A program made the position numbers and the translations under genes. A stretch of 64,000 nt of DNA from Diphasiastrum complanatum. Its lineage: Eukaryota; Streptophyta; Lycopodiopsida; Lycopodiales; Lycopodiaceae. The notes below the pieces were generated by a model. The model was given only the letters and a program-made list of their open reading frames with translations. It was not told the DNA's origin and made no database searches. The stretch lies in NCBI GenBank assembly GCA_029204225.1, contig MU832130.1, forward strand, positions 1-64,000, in the 5' to 3' direction. Positions 45,978 through 56,620 of this stretch are shown piece after piece (the first letter of the stretch is position 1; the number at the start of each line of letters is the position of its first letter).

Positions 45978-46493
45978 CTACATCCAAGAAAGTAAAGGTA
46001 AGCAAGGATGTACTTTTTGATGAAATTTTTCTTTGCCAAGACCTTTGGTAAAGATATTTGCGACTTGTTCTTCCATAGGGCAATAGATAAGCTCCACTTC
46101 ATCACTTTGAATTTTCTCTCTGATGAAGTGTTGTTGTATTTCAATATGCTTTGTCCTGCTGTGAAAAACTGGATTTTTCGCCAGTTTAATACAACTCCGA
46201 TTGTCACATTGAAGTACCGTAGGTGAATCTTGTACCATATGTAGATCATCTAGAATCCTTCGCAACCATATTGCTTCACATGTTGCACTTGTAGTAGCTC
46301 GATATTCTGCCTCTGTAGATGATAAAGCAATAGTATGCTGCTTCTTTGAACTCCAAGAGATGGCACCAGAACCAAGATTAAAAACATAACCTGTAGTAGA
46401 TCTTCGGTCTTCCACATCTCCAGCCCAATCAGCATCCACATATCCATGTAACTTCAAATCATCCTGTCTACCATAGAGAATACCAAATCTCAA
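45978..46493 (-). pseudogene. RNase H of Copia A
   Basis: LHGYVDADWAGDVEDRRSTT, ISWSSKKQHTIALSSTEAEY, QCDNRSCIKLAKNPVFHSRT, HIEIQQHFIREKI and VANIFTKGLGKEKF: a full-length Copia RNase H and tail in one frame. Confidence 0.9.
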
Positions 46494-46532
46494 AGTGCCC
46501 TGGATATATCTGAGTATTCGCTTAGCAGCTTT

Positions 46533-46955
46533 CTAATGAATCTGCTTAGGCTTAGCCATAAACTGACTAACCATACTCACAGCATAAGCATTATCTGGTC
46601 TTGTAGTAGTTAGATAGATTAAGCTTCCAACAAGCTTTCTATATAACGTCTCATCTACATCCTGATCTTCCTCAGCTTTAGTAAGCTTACATCCACTATC
46701 ATATGGTGTAGAAATAGGCTTGCACTTTGACATATTGAACTTTTCATGAGCATACTTAGATTGAGAAATAAATAGTCCCTGTGCTACTCTCCATACCTCA
46801 ATCCCAAGAAAATATTGTAGTGAACCAAGATCTTTCATATCAAACTCTGATGAGAGATCTTTCTTGATTCCCTGAATCATACTATGATCTGATCCTGTAA
46901 TAATAAGATCATCCACATACATCACTACAATAACAATATGATTATCCCTGATCAA
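46533..46955 (-). pseudogene. RT C-half of Copia A
   Basis: VMYVDDLIITGSDHSMIQGI (catalytic YVDD), EFDMKDLGSLQYFLGIEVWR, LFISQSKYAHEKFNMSKCKP, KLVGSLIYLTTTRPD. Frame changes separate it from the RT N-half and from RNase H. Confidence 0.9.
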
Positions 46956-47189
46956 AACATAAAGTGTATGCTCCGAACTACTTCTCTGAAAGCCAAGCTT
47001 CTCAAAGTATGTGTCAATCCTCGTGTACCGCGCCCTGGGTGCCTACTTAAGTCCATATAGTGCCTTGTCCAACCTGCAAACCTTGTCTTCATGTCCTGCT
47101 ACTATGTATCCCTCTGGCTGCTTCATGTAGACTTCTTCCTCTAGAAAACCATTTAGGAATGCACTCTTTACATCCATTTGTTGAATATC

Positions 47190-48134
47190 CTATCCAAACT
47201 GAGCTGCCAATGATAAAAAAGTCCTCATAGTAGTAGACTTAGCAACTGGTGCAAAAGTTTCCTCATAGTCAATCCCTTCCTGTTGAGTATAACCTTTTGC
47301 CACCAATCTTGCCTTATGTTTATCTATAGAACAATCTGATTTGTACTTAGTTCTATAGACCCAATTGCATCCAATGGCCTTTTTACCTGTAGGTAACTGA
47401 ACAAGTCTCCAAGTCTTGTTCTTCATGATTGAGTCGTACTCCTCATCCATAGCTTTCATCCAAATATCCTCTTTTTCAGCCTCTCTGAAAGTAGATGGAT
47501 CCTTGGTTTCTAATACTGTGGCCATATATGCAAAATGTACATCCCCATCTTCATGATGATCCTCCTGTCGAACCTCCTATCGATCTTGATCCTCATGTTG
47601 CTTTTCAAGTCTAGTTGATCTCCTAGTTCCATGTGTACTGGACTCTCCCTGTTCCATAATAACACTATCCCTGATAGTTTCATAGTACCACATAGGCAAT
47701 CTTCTAGCTTCTGATGTAGGATGCTTCCTGCCTGGTGAAGTAGGAGGTGAATAAGTATCCCATATACTTGACCTCTCCTTCCTCTTTCCTATCTCAACCA
47801 AAGTAACTCTAGGTTCTTGAATTGGCGTAGACGATACATGTGTCGATTCAGGTTCCTAAAATAACTCATCACATAATATAGGGATTCCTCCATCTTGATC
47901 CTTATCAAAATATATCTCTGTATCTTTATGAGTTGATTCCTCATCAAAGACTACATCCCTACTCATGATTATTTTCTTACCCTCCAAGTCATATAACCTG
48001 TATCCCTTCTGTTGATTATCATAACCAAGGGCAAACAACCTTGCAGCCAGCGTAGACAGTGATCTAACAGTAGCAATCTGTAGGCAATAGCCAGATTCCA
48101 AAACTCTAATCAATTCTGATCTGACAATAGCCAT
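47190..48134 (-). pseudogene. RT N-half and IN-RT linker of Copia A
   Basis: 47525-47190 has [40 protein letters not shown] and [20 protein letters not shown]. 47801-47577 and 48030-47856 hold the linker (SIWDTYSPPTSP, MSRDVVFDEESTHKD). The linker is nearly identical to 17102-17580, identifying the alpha family. Confidence 0.85.
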
Positions 48135-48435
48135 CTATAGGCAATAGCCAAATTCCAGCGCTCTAATCAATTCTGATCTCAGCAAACAGATTTCCAACAA
48201 TCTGTAGGCTTGATTCCAGCTCAGCAAACAATAGACAGCTGTCAGTTTTGATTCAAACAGCAGTTCGGATCTGCTTTCAACTCAGCGATCCACACGCAGC
48301 TACAAACGGACTGATCAACGTGCAACTAGCGATCCAACACGCAGCTACAACCAGCGATCCACACCTTCAATCCACTTCTTGCAACCCTACAGTAAAAAAT
48401 CTCTCTCTCTCACCAAAAAGCCTGCTCTGATACCA
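48028..48435 (-). other. PBS and leader of Copia A
   Basis: TGGTATCAGAGCAGG follows the 5' LTR on the minus strand, then TGAGAGAGAG. The leader contains internal repeats (GATCAGAATTGATTAGAG and TGGCTATTGCCTA, twice each). Confidence 0.85.
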
Positions 48436-48867
48436 TGTCAGAATTTGTGATACAAATTCTAGATGGAGATACTAATCCTACTAGCACTCACACAAAACCA
48501 AGCATAGAGAGAATTCAGATCATAGGAAAATTGAGCAATTGCTCTAGCATAATAGAATTGAATGGATGAGTTGTGATGGGGCGCCAGCCTTCTTATATAG
48601 TTTCTCTAATGATTGATAAAAGCTAATGAGCCTAAAGTAAATAGCAAAATAACAAAAGCTATTAACAAATAATACTACCTATATATGGTAAGAACCAAAA
48701 ATGAACCTCTAAGTACTAAATAGATCCTAATCTATTTGTAGTGCACCCACCTACATGCATAAGCCTTAAAAAACGAATTTACTATAAATAGAATGGCCCC
48801 TAAAAATAGCATGCAGGCATGGCCAAACCATCATTAAGAGGTATCAAATAAACATTAATTCCTAACA
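48436..48867 (-). repeat. Copia alpha 5' LTR of element A
   Basis: 432 bp, minus-strand TGTTAGGAATTAATG...ATTCTGACA. Its first 180 bp are repeated in inverted orientation at 49516-49696. Confidence 0.95.
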
Positions 48868-49696
48868 TGGAGAGTAGCACAGGGACTATTTATTTCTCAA
48901 TCTAAGTATGCTCATGAACTTGAAAAGTTTAATATGTCAGAGTGCAAGCCTATTTCTATACCATATGATAGTGGATGTAAGCTTACTAAAGCTGAGGAAG
49001 ATCAGGATGTAGATGAGACGTTATATAAAAAGCTTGTTGGAAGCTTAACCTATCTAACTACTACAAGACCAGATATTGATTATGTGGTGAGTATGGTTAG
49101 TCAGTTTATAGCTAAGCCTAAGCAGATTCATTGGAAAGCTGCTAAGCGAATACTCAGATATATCCAGGGCACTTTGAGATTTGGTATTCTCTATGGTAGA
49201 CAGGATGATTGGTTGCGAAGGATTCTACATGATCTACATATGGTACAAGATTCACCTACGGTACTTCAATGCGACAATCAGAGTTGTATTAAATTGGCGA
49301 AAAATCTAGTTTTTCACAGTAGGACAAAGCATATTGACGTACAACAACACTTCATCAGAGAGAAAATTCAAAGTGATGAAGTGGAGCTTATCTATTGCCC
49401 TACGGAAGAGCAAGTTGCAGATATCTTTACCAAAGATCTTGGCAAAGGAAAATTTCAGAAGTTTAGAGAACTTCTAGGAGTAATAGATAACAAAGTAAAC
49501 ATTAAGGGGAAGTGTTAGGAATTAATGTTTATTTGATACCCCTTAATGATAGTTTGGCCATGCCTGCGTGCTATTTTAAGAGGCCATTCTATTTATAGTA
49601 AATTCATTTTTTTAAGGCTTATGCATGTACGTGGGCGCACTACAAATAGATTAGGATCTATTTAGTACTTAGAAGTTCATTTTTGGTCTTTACCAT
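48868..49696 (+). mobile_element. Copia alpha fragment B: pol 3' end and partial 3' LTR
   Basis: Starts mid-RT (WRVAQGLFISQSKYAHE). The frame 48934-49518 carries KLVGSLTYLTTTRPDIDY. An internal deletion removes the start of RNase H (GRQDD|WLRRILHDLH). The frame continues with QCDNQSCIKLAKN, HFIREKIQSDEVELIYCPTE and GVIDNKVNIKGKC to a stop that overlaps the LTR start TGTTAGGAATTAATG at 49516. The LTR is cut off at about 49696. Confidence 0.9.
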
Positions 49697-50376
49697 ATTG
49701 GTGCCTTCCCTGGATATCTCCTGTGCAGATATTGCATGCAACAATTTTTTAAGGATATTTCCTGTCCAGATCTTGCCTATCTGGTTTCTGCTTGTCCCAG
49801 ATACTGCCTTCCTCAATTCTGCCTGCATGCAGAAATCTGTTCACTGTCTGTCCATATACCACCTTCCCTAGCTGCTGCCGCCCGCAGAAAAAACCTGTCC
49901 TGGACACTGTTGCCTCAGGTACTGTCTGTCCAGATATTACCTGCTCAGGTACTGCCTTCCCTAGCTGCTGCCACCCTCAGGAAAAACCTGTCCTGGTTGC
50001 TGCTGCCTCAGGTACTGCCTTCCCAGTTGCTCAGGTACTGCTTGTCCAGGATATTACCTGCTCAGGTACTGCTGTCCTAGAAACCACCTGCAACAGATCT
50101 GCCTGTCCTAAGAAGCCACCTGCAACAAATCTGCCGCCCTCAGGTAAAGCCTGTCCTGGAAACTGCCTGCAACAGATCTGTCTATCCTCAGAAGCCACCT
50201 GCAACAAATCTGCCGCCCTCAGGTAAAGCCTTCTCAGGTACTGCCTGCAACAGATCTGCCTTCTCAGGTACTGCCCCCTCAGGTAATACCTACTCCAGTT
50301 GTGACCTGCACCAGGTGAGACCTGCACCAAATCTTCTTCCGTAGATCCCGATCTTAGGAACCCTGCTCTGATACCA
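49697..50376 (-). other. Repeat-rich leader of a Copia gamma element
   Basis: Degenerate tandem words CTCAGGTACTGCC, CTGCAACAGATCTGCC and CCTGTCC occur many times. The minus strand starts with PBS TGGTATCAGAGCAGGG at 50376. It is the same type of leader as 16745-17048. The interior of the element is missing beyond 49697. Confidence 0.8.
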
Positions 50377-50773
50377 TGATAGAATCTGAGTGATTCTGAA
50401 ACTAGGAGTAGACTAATCTTATTAGTACTCACAAAACACCAAACACAAGAGGAAGAAGATGAATCACAAGAGCAATGAACAGAACTGATCTATATTGCAT
50501 GAATTAATGAAGGAGGACGCCCATCTGCTCTTATAGAGACTTGACTAACTCTAAGACAAAAGCTATTTGCCTAAATACCGTTTGCCAAAAGCAATTATGC
50601 TAATTACTAAATCTCAGAAATAGCAACCTATGTTAGCATAAATATAAAATAGTATTCTATACTATTCTAGCAAAATTGGTACTAACTTAGGTACCTATAC
50701 TAAAAATAGAAATAGGCCTTCTAGCACGTAGGCTGGCCTCTACAATTAATTAATTAACCATTAATTCCTAACA
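50377..50773 (-). repeat. Copia gamma 5' LTR
   Basis: 397 bp, minus-strand TGTTAGGAATTAATGG...GATTCTATCA, followed by the PBS. It abuts a Gypsy pol fragment at 50774. Confidence 0.9.
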
Positions 50774-51560
50774 GTATTGTGGACCATGGTTGATTATTAA
50801 GAAGGTCAGCCAAGTAGCCTATAAGCTACAACTACCTGTGGGATGCAAGGTGCATCCAATGTTTCATGTTAGCAAACTTAAGAATGTTTGCACGATGGCG
50901 ATAGCTTGGTGGAGGGTCTAGTGTCTCTGGAAGAGAAAGACATCACAAGTTATGGGCCATAGAGAGTCCTATCAATCATAGGGAGCGACGATTGAGGCAT
51001 CATCTCCTCCAAGAGTATCTAGTGGCTTGGAAGGGGCATCCTTTATCTAATGCTACCTAGGAGACTCGCCAGGCGTTGTGAAAGTCTTACCCAAAGTTTG
51101 TCATCAAGGATCGATGACTTGTCAGAAGAGGGAAGGATTGTTAGACGCCATTCCGGCTCTGACGTATTCCCCCTGGCACGACCAGTTACTAGGGGCCGAG
51201 GGCCACGGTATTTGTGAGGCTAGTAACTGGGATGCACACCAGGGGACCAGTTGGGTCCGATGCGTCACCAGTCGTGACCCGGTGTGACCACCTGACAGGA
51301 TGTTAGTAGGCGGAGATATGACCGTATGGACCCTAGTCATCAGCAGCAGATAGGCCTTTGTTGGACGATCAGCTAGCTCGCAGTTATGCTAGGTGACCGT
51401 GTGTCACAAGTCCATGACAGGCACAGGGGTGGTGCCTCAAAGTCACGCACTGATTGCGGATACAGGATTCCATGGACACCCCTTGCATGGCAGCCATGTG
51501 TCCCCGGCCCAGAATAGCAATCAGATAGACTCAAGAGGAGGGCACCTATGGATGTGTGTC
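50774..51560 (+). mobile_element. Gypsy chromovirus integrase tail and probable 3' LTR
   Basis: Plus-strand frames read YCGPWLIIKK, QVAYKLQLPVGCKVHPMFHV, SKLKNV and, after frame changes, EYLVAWKGHPLSNAT*ETRQA, YPKFVIKDR. This is a chromodomain-bearing integrase C-terminus. AGAAGAGGGAAGGAT then TGTTAGACGCC (about 51139) fit a polypurine tract and LTR start. The LTR end is not defined before the inverted Gypsy fragment at 51561. Confidence 0.75.
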
Positions 51561-51950
51561 TCATTCCTCACACCGGCCATCAGAGTTTGGGAGCTCCTGG
51601 GAGATTGGAGTGCAACAAATCTCGATCAACAACAATATCATTCGACAATCCAAACAACTTGAACAACTTCTCAATAAAAAGTTAACCAAGCTCTCAAGCC
51701 TTGTTGCCACGAATTGTGCCATTTTTGTTAGCCTGCCAACCACTACCCAAATGGCATCGTGACTCATCCCAGTTCTCAGAAGCCCCATTCTAAAATCCAC
51801 CAAATTATTTTCCCAATTATTACCAAGATATTTCAACAGACGTAACAGACCAGTTCCCTCGAGTCTTTTCACTTTAATAACTTGGCACTGTTTACATTTT
51901 TTAACGTATGCCTTTCATATTTGGCAAAAAAAAATTCCTTTTAACCAAGT
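51561..51950 (-). pseudogene. Gypsy integrase core fragment
   Basis: The minus frame reads CQVIKVKRLEGTGLLRLL and MGLLRTGMSHDAIWVVVGRL then TKMAQFV. This matches the plant Gypsy integrase order (CQ.K.E...GLL..L, DFVVGLP, HDAIWVIVDRLTKSAHF). The second aspartate of VDRL has changed to glycine, and the frame is lost near VSDRD. Confidence 0.75.
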
Positions 51951-52260
51951 GTGTTCTCAATATGTCAAGGTGTCGTGCACTAAGAATTTCATGATATTCA
52001 TGTAGGATTCAGACCCTGATATCATCTTTATCTAGCACACAAACCTTTCCAAAATAGAGAGCCACTTCTAATGGAATATTCTAACTGCATTTTCTCGAGT
52101 AGAGTGAATGAATGATATAGATTCCTCCCACCTCTACATACATAGTACAAGGAGATCCCACCATAAGTATGGTCCATGCTCAAATTTGTGACATGAGGCA
52201 ACCTGAAGTGATGACACATGGCCCTAAAATTGTAAGAGCCTAGCATTTCACCTCATGATG
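51951..52260 (-). mobile_element. Gypsy LTR fragment
   Basis: The inverted segment TACTATGTATGTAGAGGTGG...ATCATTCATTCA matches 29120-29180, linking it to the Gypsy family that carries Copia D. Confidence 0.5.
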
Positions 52261-53655
52261 GCAAGGCCATCACCTCAATTTCATACCATTATGGTACATA
52301 ACATTCCTACTATTATTACTCCCAATCTATATGATTGGCTCTATGTTCTTCATGAGAATCTTAAGGTAAAGTTAGCGAGTCTACTAAAGGGGGAGGACTC
52401 CAGTGACCTACAAGAGTGAAGAATGAGGCTGATAAATTTTAGCTAAGTCTTGCACTTATGAGTAGCACCATTCGATCCAAAGAACACTCTTGCTATGAAG
52501 AGGCAGGGATGATGAGATTTGGAAAAGGGCAATGCAAGAGAACATTGGCAAAAATGGGTGTTCCAAAGAAAGAACAATGTGGATGAAGGCCTAGCTTTAG
52601 CATGCCTTGGTCCTCTTGTCCATGTCGATGCAATCATAGTTGCATGGAACTGCAGTTCGAGCCATCGAACCATTAGGAACCGGTCGAGAACCGATTCGAA
52701 CCGCTTTTTGGCCCCAAAAAAAAAACAAACAAAAAACGGTTTGAACCGTTTCCTGATTCGAACCTAGCTAGCCGGTTCGAATCGGGTCGAATTGGCCGAT
52801 TTGAGTAACACTGTGATGCATGGTACATCCATTTCTACCAACTATTAGTTGGCACTCCCAACCTATATAATTGACTCTGGATTTCTTTTTTTATATTCTA
52901 ACAACTACTGCTACTACATTCAACTGACACGCATCGTCTATCATGTTGGCATAGGAACTCATCATATGCAATGGAATTCTTTTAGCATGCCTGGGTTCTC
53001 TTATCCATGTTGATGCATTCATGTACCATTCTTGGTCCATCCATATAGCATGGCAATTCAAAAACAATTGTTATTTGTTTAGTATATATTTTGATGGCTA
53101 TATACATTTTGGTTGTCTGTATAGTATATACAATGAGATGTACTATGTCTCTACTTCTTTAGTATCTATAATTTTGCATGAACTTCTATTTTCCAACATC
53201 GACATATTCTTTAACTTGACATTGAGGACGATGTCTTATTGAGAAGAGAATGAATGTTATAGGCCATATATTATGCATAGGTCATCTACAGTCCACAAAA
53301 TTATCATTATTTTTTTCAGAAATATACTTTGGAACTTTGGTGCATCATTGATTGTTACCAATAATTGAACTCCTTTACACATCAAATGATCATTATTGGC
53401 TGATGATTTGGAGACTGGTTGGTTAGTTCATAGAATAGCTTGGCTTTCAATTTATCAATCTTTTTACTTGCATTTACATTCAAGTTGAATGCTTCAATAT
53501 TGCCATTCATTTATATTGGAGAGCTAAATTGTGTTCATGTTCTCCAATTACTAATCTACACATTGTAGTTTTGATATTTTGTGATGTAGCAATTTTGACC
53601 ACCTACAATAGTGAACACCCATCTTTGTGACTTTCCCATACAACTTGGCTAGATT

Positions 53656-53706
<51 letters not shown>

Positions 53707-54249
53707 AGGGAGATCATAGAACTTCTTACCAGGTTGCATAAAAGTCGACAAGTACTGGAACTTCCGAGTTTTGAATCATGTCATCAAATGATGAAAAGGT
53801 TTTTTTTACTGCACATATCTGTTCACAAACATCACGATGACAGAAACACACATTAGATGTGTGTGCAACATGCCCAACCAAAACTGTAACTTTCAAGAGT
53901 TGGCTAACTCCAAAATTTGAACAACCAACTTAGTCTTGCATGTGACACTCTAGCATTAAGCTTTTCCTCAAAATCCATGTCCATCCTTACAAATAAGTAC
54001 ATTAAAATTAGAAAACAAATTTTGCAACTACCCTAGAACAAAACAGCAATTAGCTTAAGGATTGAACAATTGCCATAACCAAACAAGAATCATGGCTCAT
54101 GCACTAATATGGGCACATAAATGGTATATGTATTTCAAGTACATCATTCAAGTATGGTAGTATACAACAAAGAGAATAATAGTTACAAAAAGCCTCTCTC
54201 TTATAAATTAAAGGTTTCTTCAAATCGATTACTAAAGAACATCACCACT
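52261..54249. other. Unassigned DNA with a CCGGTTCGAA repeat and a GA microsatellite
   Basis: No supported gene. 52640-52805 is the second copy of the TTCGAA/CCGGTT repeat seen at 11090-11200. 53659-53700 is (GA)n followed by a G-run, here without a recognisable LINE terminus on either side. Confidence 0.45.
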
Positions 54250-55045
54250 GAGTACTATTAGAATTATAAGGATAATTCAAAGGAGTACACTAATCTCATT
54301 TGTACTCACACACATACAACAATGAATAGATAGGACATAAGAGAATGTCTCGGATTCATACCATGATCAAAAGCTCGCTAAAATGGAATGATAGAGGAGG
54401 ACACAGCTCCTCATTAAAATATTGGCCTAACTCTAACTTAGATAAAAGCAAAAGCTAAAGGGTAAAGCTTAACCTAAATCTAGATCCAGTACTTGGTAAA
54501 TGCCCAAGTCAATTACTTAATTACAAAATTGTATCCTATAATAGTCTTCTAGCGCCCTGCTACATGCATAGATCTATAGCTAACCTAAATAGCATAGGCC
54601 TCTAAAATAGCTCGTAGGCTTGATCTATTAACGATAAAATCAACATTAATTTCTAACACTTCCCCTTAATGTTTATTTTGTTATCTATCACTCCTAGAAG
54701 TTCTCTTAACTTTTCAAATTTATTTTTACCAAGTTCCTTAGTAAAATTATCTGCAACTTGCTCTAAAGAAATAATTCTAAAGTTTCTCTCTGATGAAGTG
54801 TTGTCGTACTTCAATATGCTTTGATCTGTTGCGAAAAACCGGATTCGCTACCAACTTGGTACAACTCTTGTACCATATGAAGATCATACAAAATCGTTCA
54901 TAACCAAATTGTCTCTCATGCTGCAATAGTAGTGCTCGGTACTCTGCCTTTGTGAATGACAATGCAATGGTAGGCTGCTTCTTTGAACTCTAAGATATAG
55001 AACCTGATCCAAGACTAAAGACATAATACATAATCAATCTTCGAT
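54250..55045 (-). mobile_element. Copia 3' LTR with RNase H remnant (K)
   Basis: The LTR ends at 54658 (minus-strand TGTTAGAAATTAATG), preceded by a CATTAAGGGGAAG polypurine tract. Minus frames then give the RNase H tail (TKLVANPVFRNRSKHIEVRQ, HFIREKL). The LTR is diverged from alpha and gamma. It is interrupted at about 55046 by LINE sequence. Confidence 0.75.
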
Positions 55046-55960
55046 CTTCCGCATCCCAAGAGGGAACAACCCTGCTTCACCCCAATAGTGCTCCTAACTC
55101 TTTTAAAGAGACCCTTATCAGATTTGAAGCATCTCCAAACTTGCTCATAGAGTGCCATGATAGCCAATATGGTATCAGTGGAAAAATCAAGATCTCTCAA
55201 CCTCTGGATAAGCATATGCACCTTGGTTTCCAAGGGGATTTGAACTTAGGACCAAAGAAACATCGGATGCCAAGCCTGGATAAGCATATGACGTGGGACA
55301 AAGTCGAACGCTTTCTGAAAATCCACAAAACAGTAATATACTCTCTCATGTCTGGATCTAGCTTCATCAATAACAGCCCGAATCTGCCTCACAACTAATC
55401 ATTGTCTGAAGGATAGTGCCATAAAGTTTAGCCACAATGTGCCCAATCATAATGGTATGATAGTTATCAGGCTTCACGGGGGTCACCATTCTTGTGAATG
55501 GTAGTACACCATGGAAGGGGAAATCCAGAGTTGATGGCCTGATTAAGGAGTGAGGCCAAAATAGGTAAAAGAATATCAGTAGCATGAATCAGGAGTTCAG
55601 ACTCTAGGTCCTCGATATCCTGAGCGCAATGGGTCTTCATTTTCTCAATGGCAAGGGAGACTATGGCAGGGATGAAAAAGAAGAAAGTGGAGGGACGAGG
55701 AGATATAACAATCAGATCATTGAGAAAGGTATAAAGTAATGTGGCATATTCAGTCCAACGATGTAAATCTCTCAACAATGGAGGTGGAGCACGAGGAATA
55801 AACTCACGCCAAAAAGCACCAGATGAGGAACTATAGACAAGATCCACAAGGCGTTTCCCTTCAAAATTTTCACATATGCATTTTTCATAGCGACAAGTAT
55901 AGCTATATAGGCGTCCGAGATGACGAAGATGGGGGGATGGCAAGTGTAAAGAGCAATAGG
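55046..55960 (-). mobile_element. LINE copy 8: internal RT fragment
   Basis: Minus frames: EGKRLVDLVYSSSSGAFWRE, FIPRAPPPLLRDLHRWTEYA and HKNGDP, then after frame changes HTIMIGHIVAKLYGTILQTM, VDFQKAFDFVPR, MLIQRLRDLDFSTDTILAIM and STIGVKQGCSL. It stops before YADD and has no 3' end, so unlike other copies it is broken on both sides. It belongs to the same family at higher divergence. Confidence 0.85.
55204..55290. repeat. 57-bp insertion flanked by 15-bp direct repeats
   Basis: CTGGATAAGCATATG occurs at 55204-55218 and 55276-55290. The 57 bp between them is absent from the other LINE copies at this point of the RT frame. On the minus strand it contains AAGTTCAAATCCCC, similar to a tRNA T-arm/B box. 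Confidence 0.75.
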
Positions 55961-56620
55961 GAAAACCCCTAAGATGAGGATAGGAAAACACAACATGAGA
56001 CATAGGAGCAAAACCTCCCAACCAATCCTAGATCTAGCCCCCGAGCCATGCCATGTGAAAACAAGAGGAGAAGAGAGCAACTGATAACCTGAACCCAAGT
56101 TGTCGAGGGGAGAATCCCTACCTCAATATCCCGTGTATGAACCCATGCAATCCCCATGAAGTCCAACTATAAATGGGTCATAGCTCTTCATGTAGTCCTC
56201 CTGACTATATCCGTCACAAGTACATGCACTACTCCATACGTCTCAATTAGAGTGTCTGGGTCCTCTCAAGGTCATTAGTCACAAACAGGCCTCGACATGG
56301 AATTAAATCTCAGCGTGGCTAATAAACTCGAATACTGAAGGGCCGGTCTACCATATTAGGACTATTCCATGTCCTTAACAGAATATGGCCATAACATCCT
56401 TCCTCCCTTAAACAGGTTCTGTCCTCAGAACGAGAAAGAGAAGACATGAAATTATTCCTTAAGCATTCAACTTTTACCCAAGAATTATTATCCTCAGTCT
56501 GATCTTTCCATCTGAATAAGTACTCAGAGATGTAACAACTCTTCAATTGCTTGCCTCTACACAGGAGTACTGACTCAAAATCCAAAGATACACTAAGCAA
56601 TAAATATTCCAAACAGGTTG
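55961..56620 (-). mobile_element. Gypsy LTR start, polypurine tract and chromodomain end
   Basis: The minus frame 56612-56319 contains ISEYLFRWKDQTEDNNSWVK, resembling a chromodomain, and then SRSEDRTCLREEGC. The underlying TTTAAGGGAGGAAGGA is a polypurine tract followed by TGTTATGGCC (about 56388), the LTR start. The LTR runs toward lower coordinates until LINE copy 8. No RT or integrase core is recognisable upstream. Confidence 0.6.

Larger units (their letters stand above)
45446..48867 (-). mobile_element. Copia alpha element A, gag-integrase deleted
   Basis: 5' LTR, PBS, leader, then IN C-terminus, linker, RT and RNase H, then PPT and 3' LTR. Gag, protease and the integrase core are absent: the leader joins LFALGYDNQQKGYRLYDLEG directly at about 48028. 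The flanks CCAAC (left) and TGGAG (right) do not match. Together with the unequal LTRs this suggests a recombinant rather than one insertion. Confidence 0.85.

Noticed and set aside
45446-48867. Copia A as a single intact insertion
   Set aside because: The LTRs differ too much and the 5-bp flanks do not match, so recombination is more likely.
53551-53856. GA microsatellite at 53659-53700 as another LINE 3' end
   Set aside because: Neither side shows the TTAATAAAG motif or the hairpin, so it is kept as a plain microsatellite.
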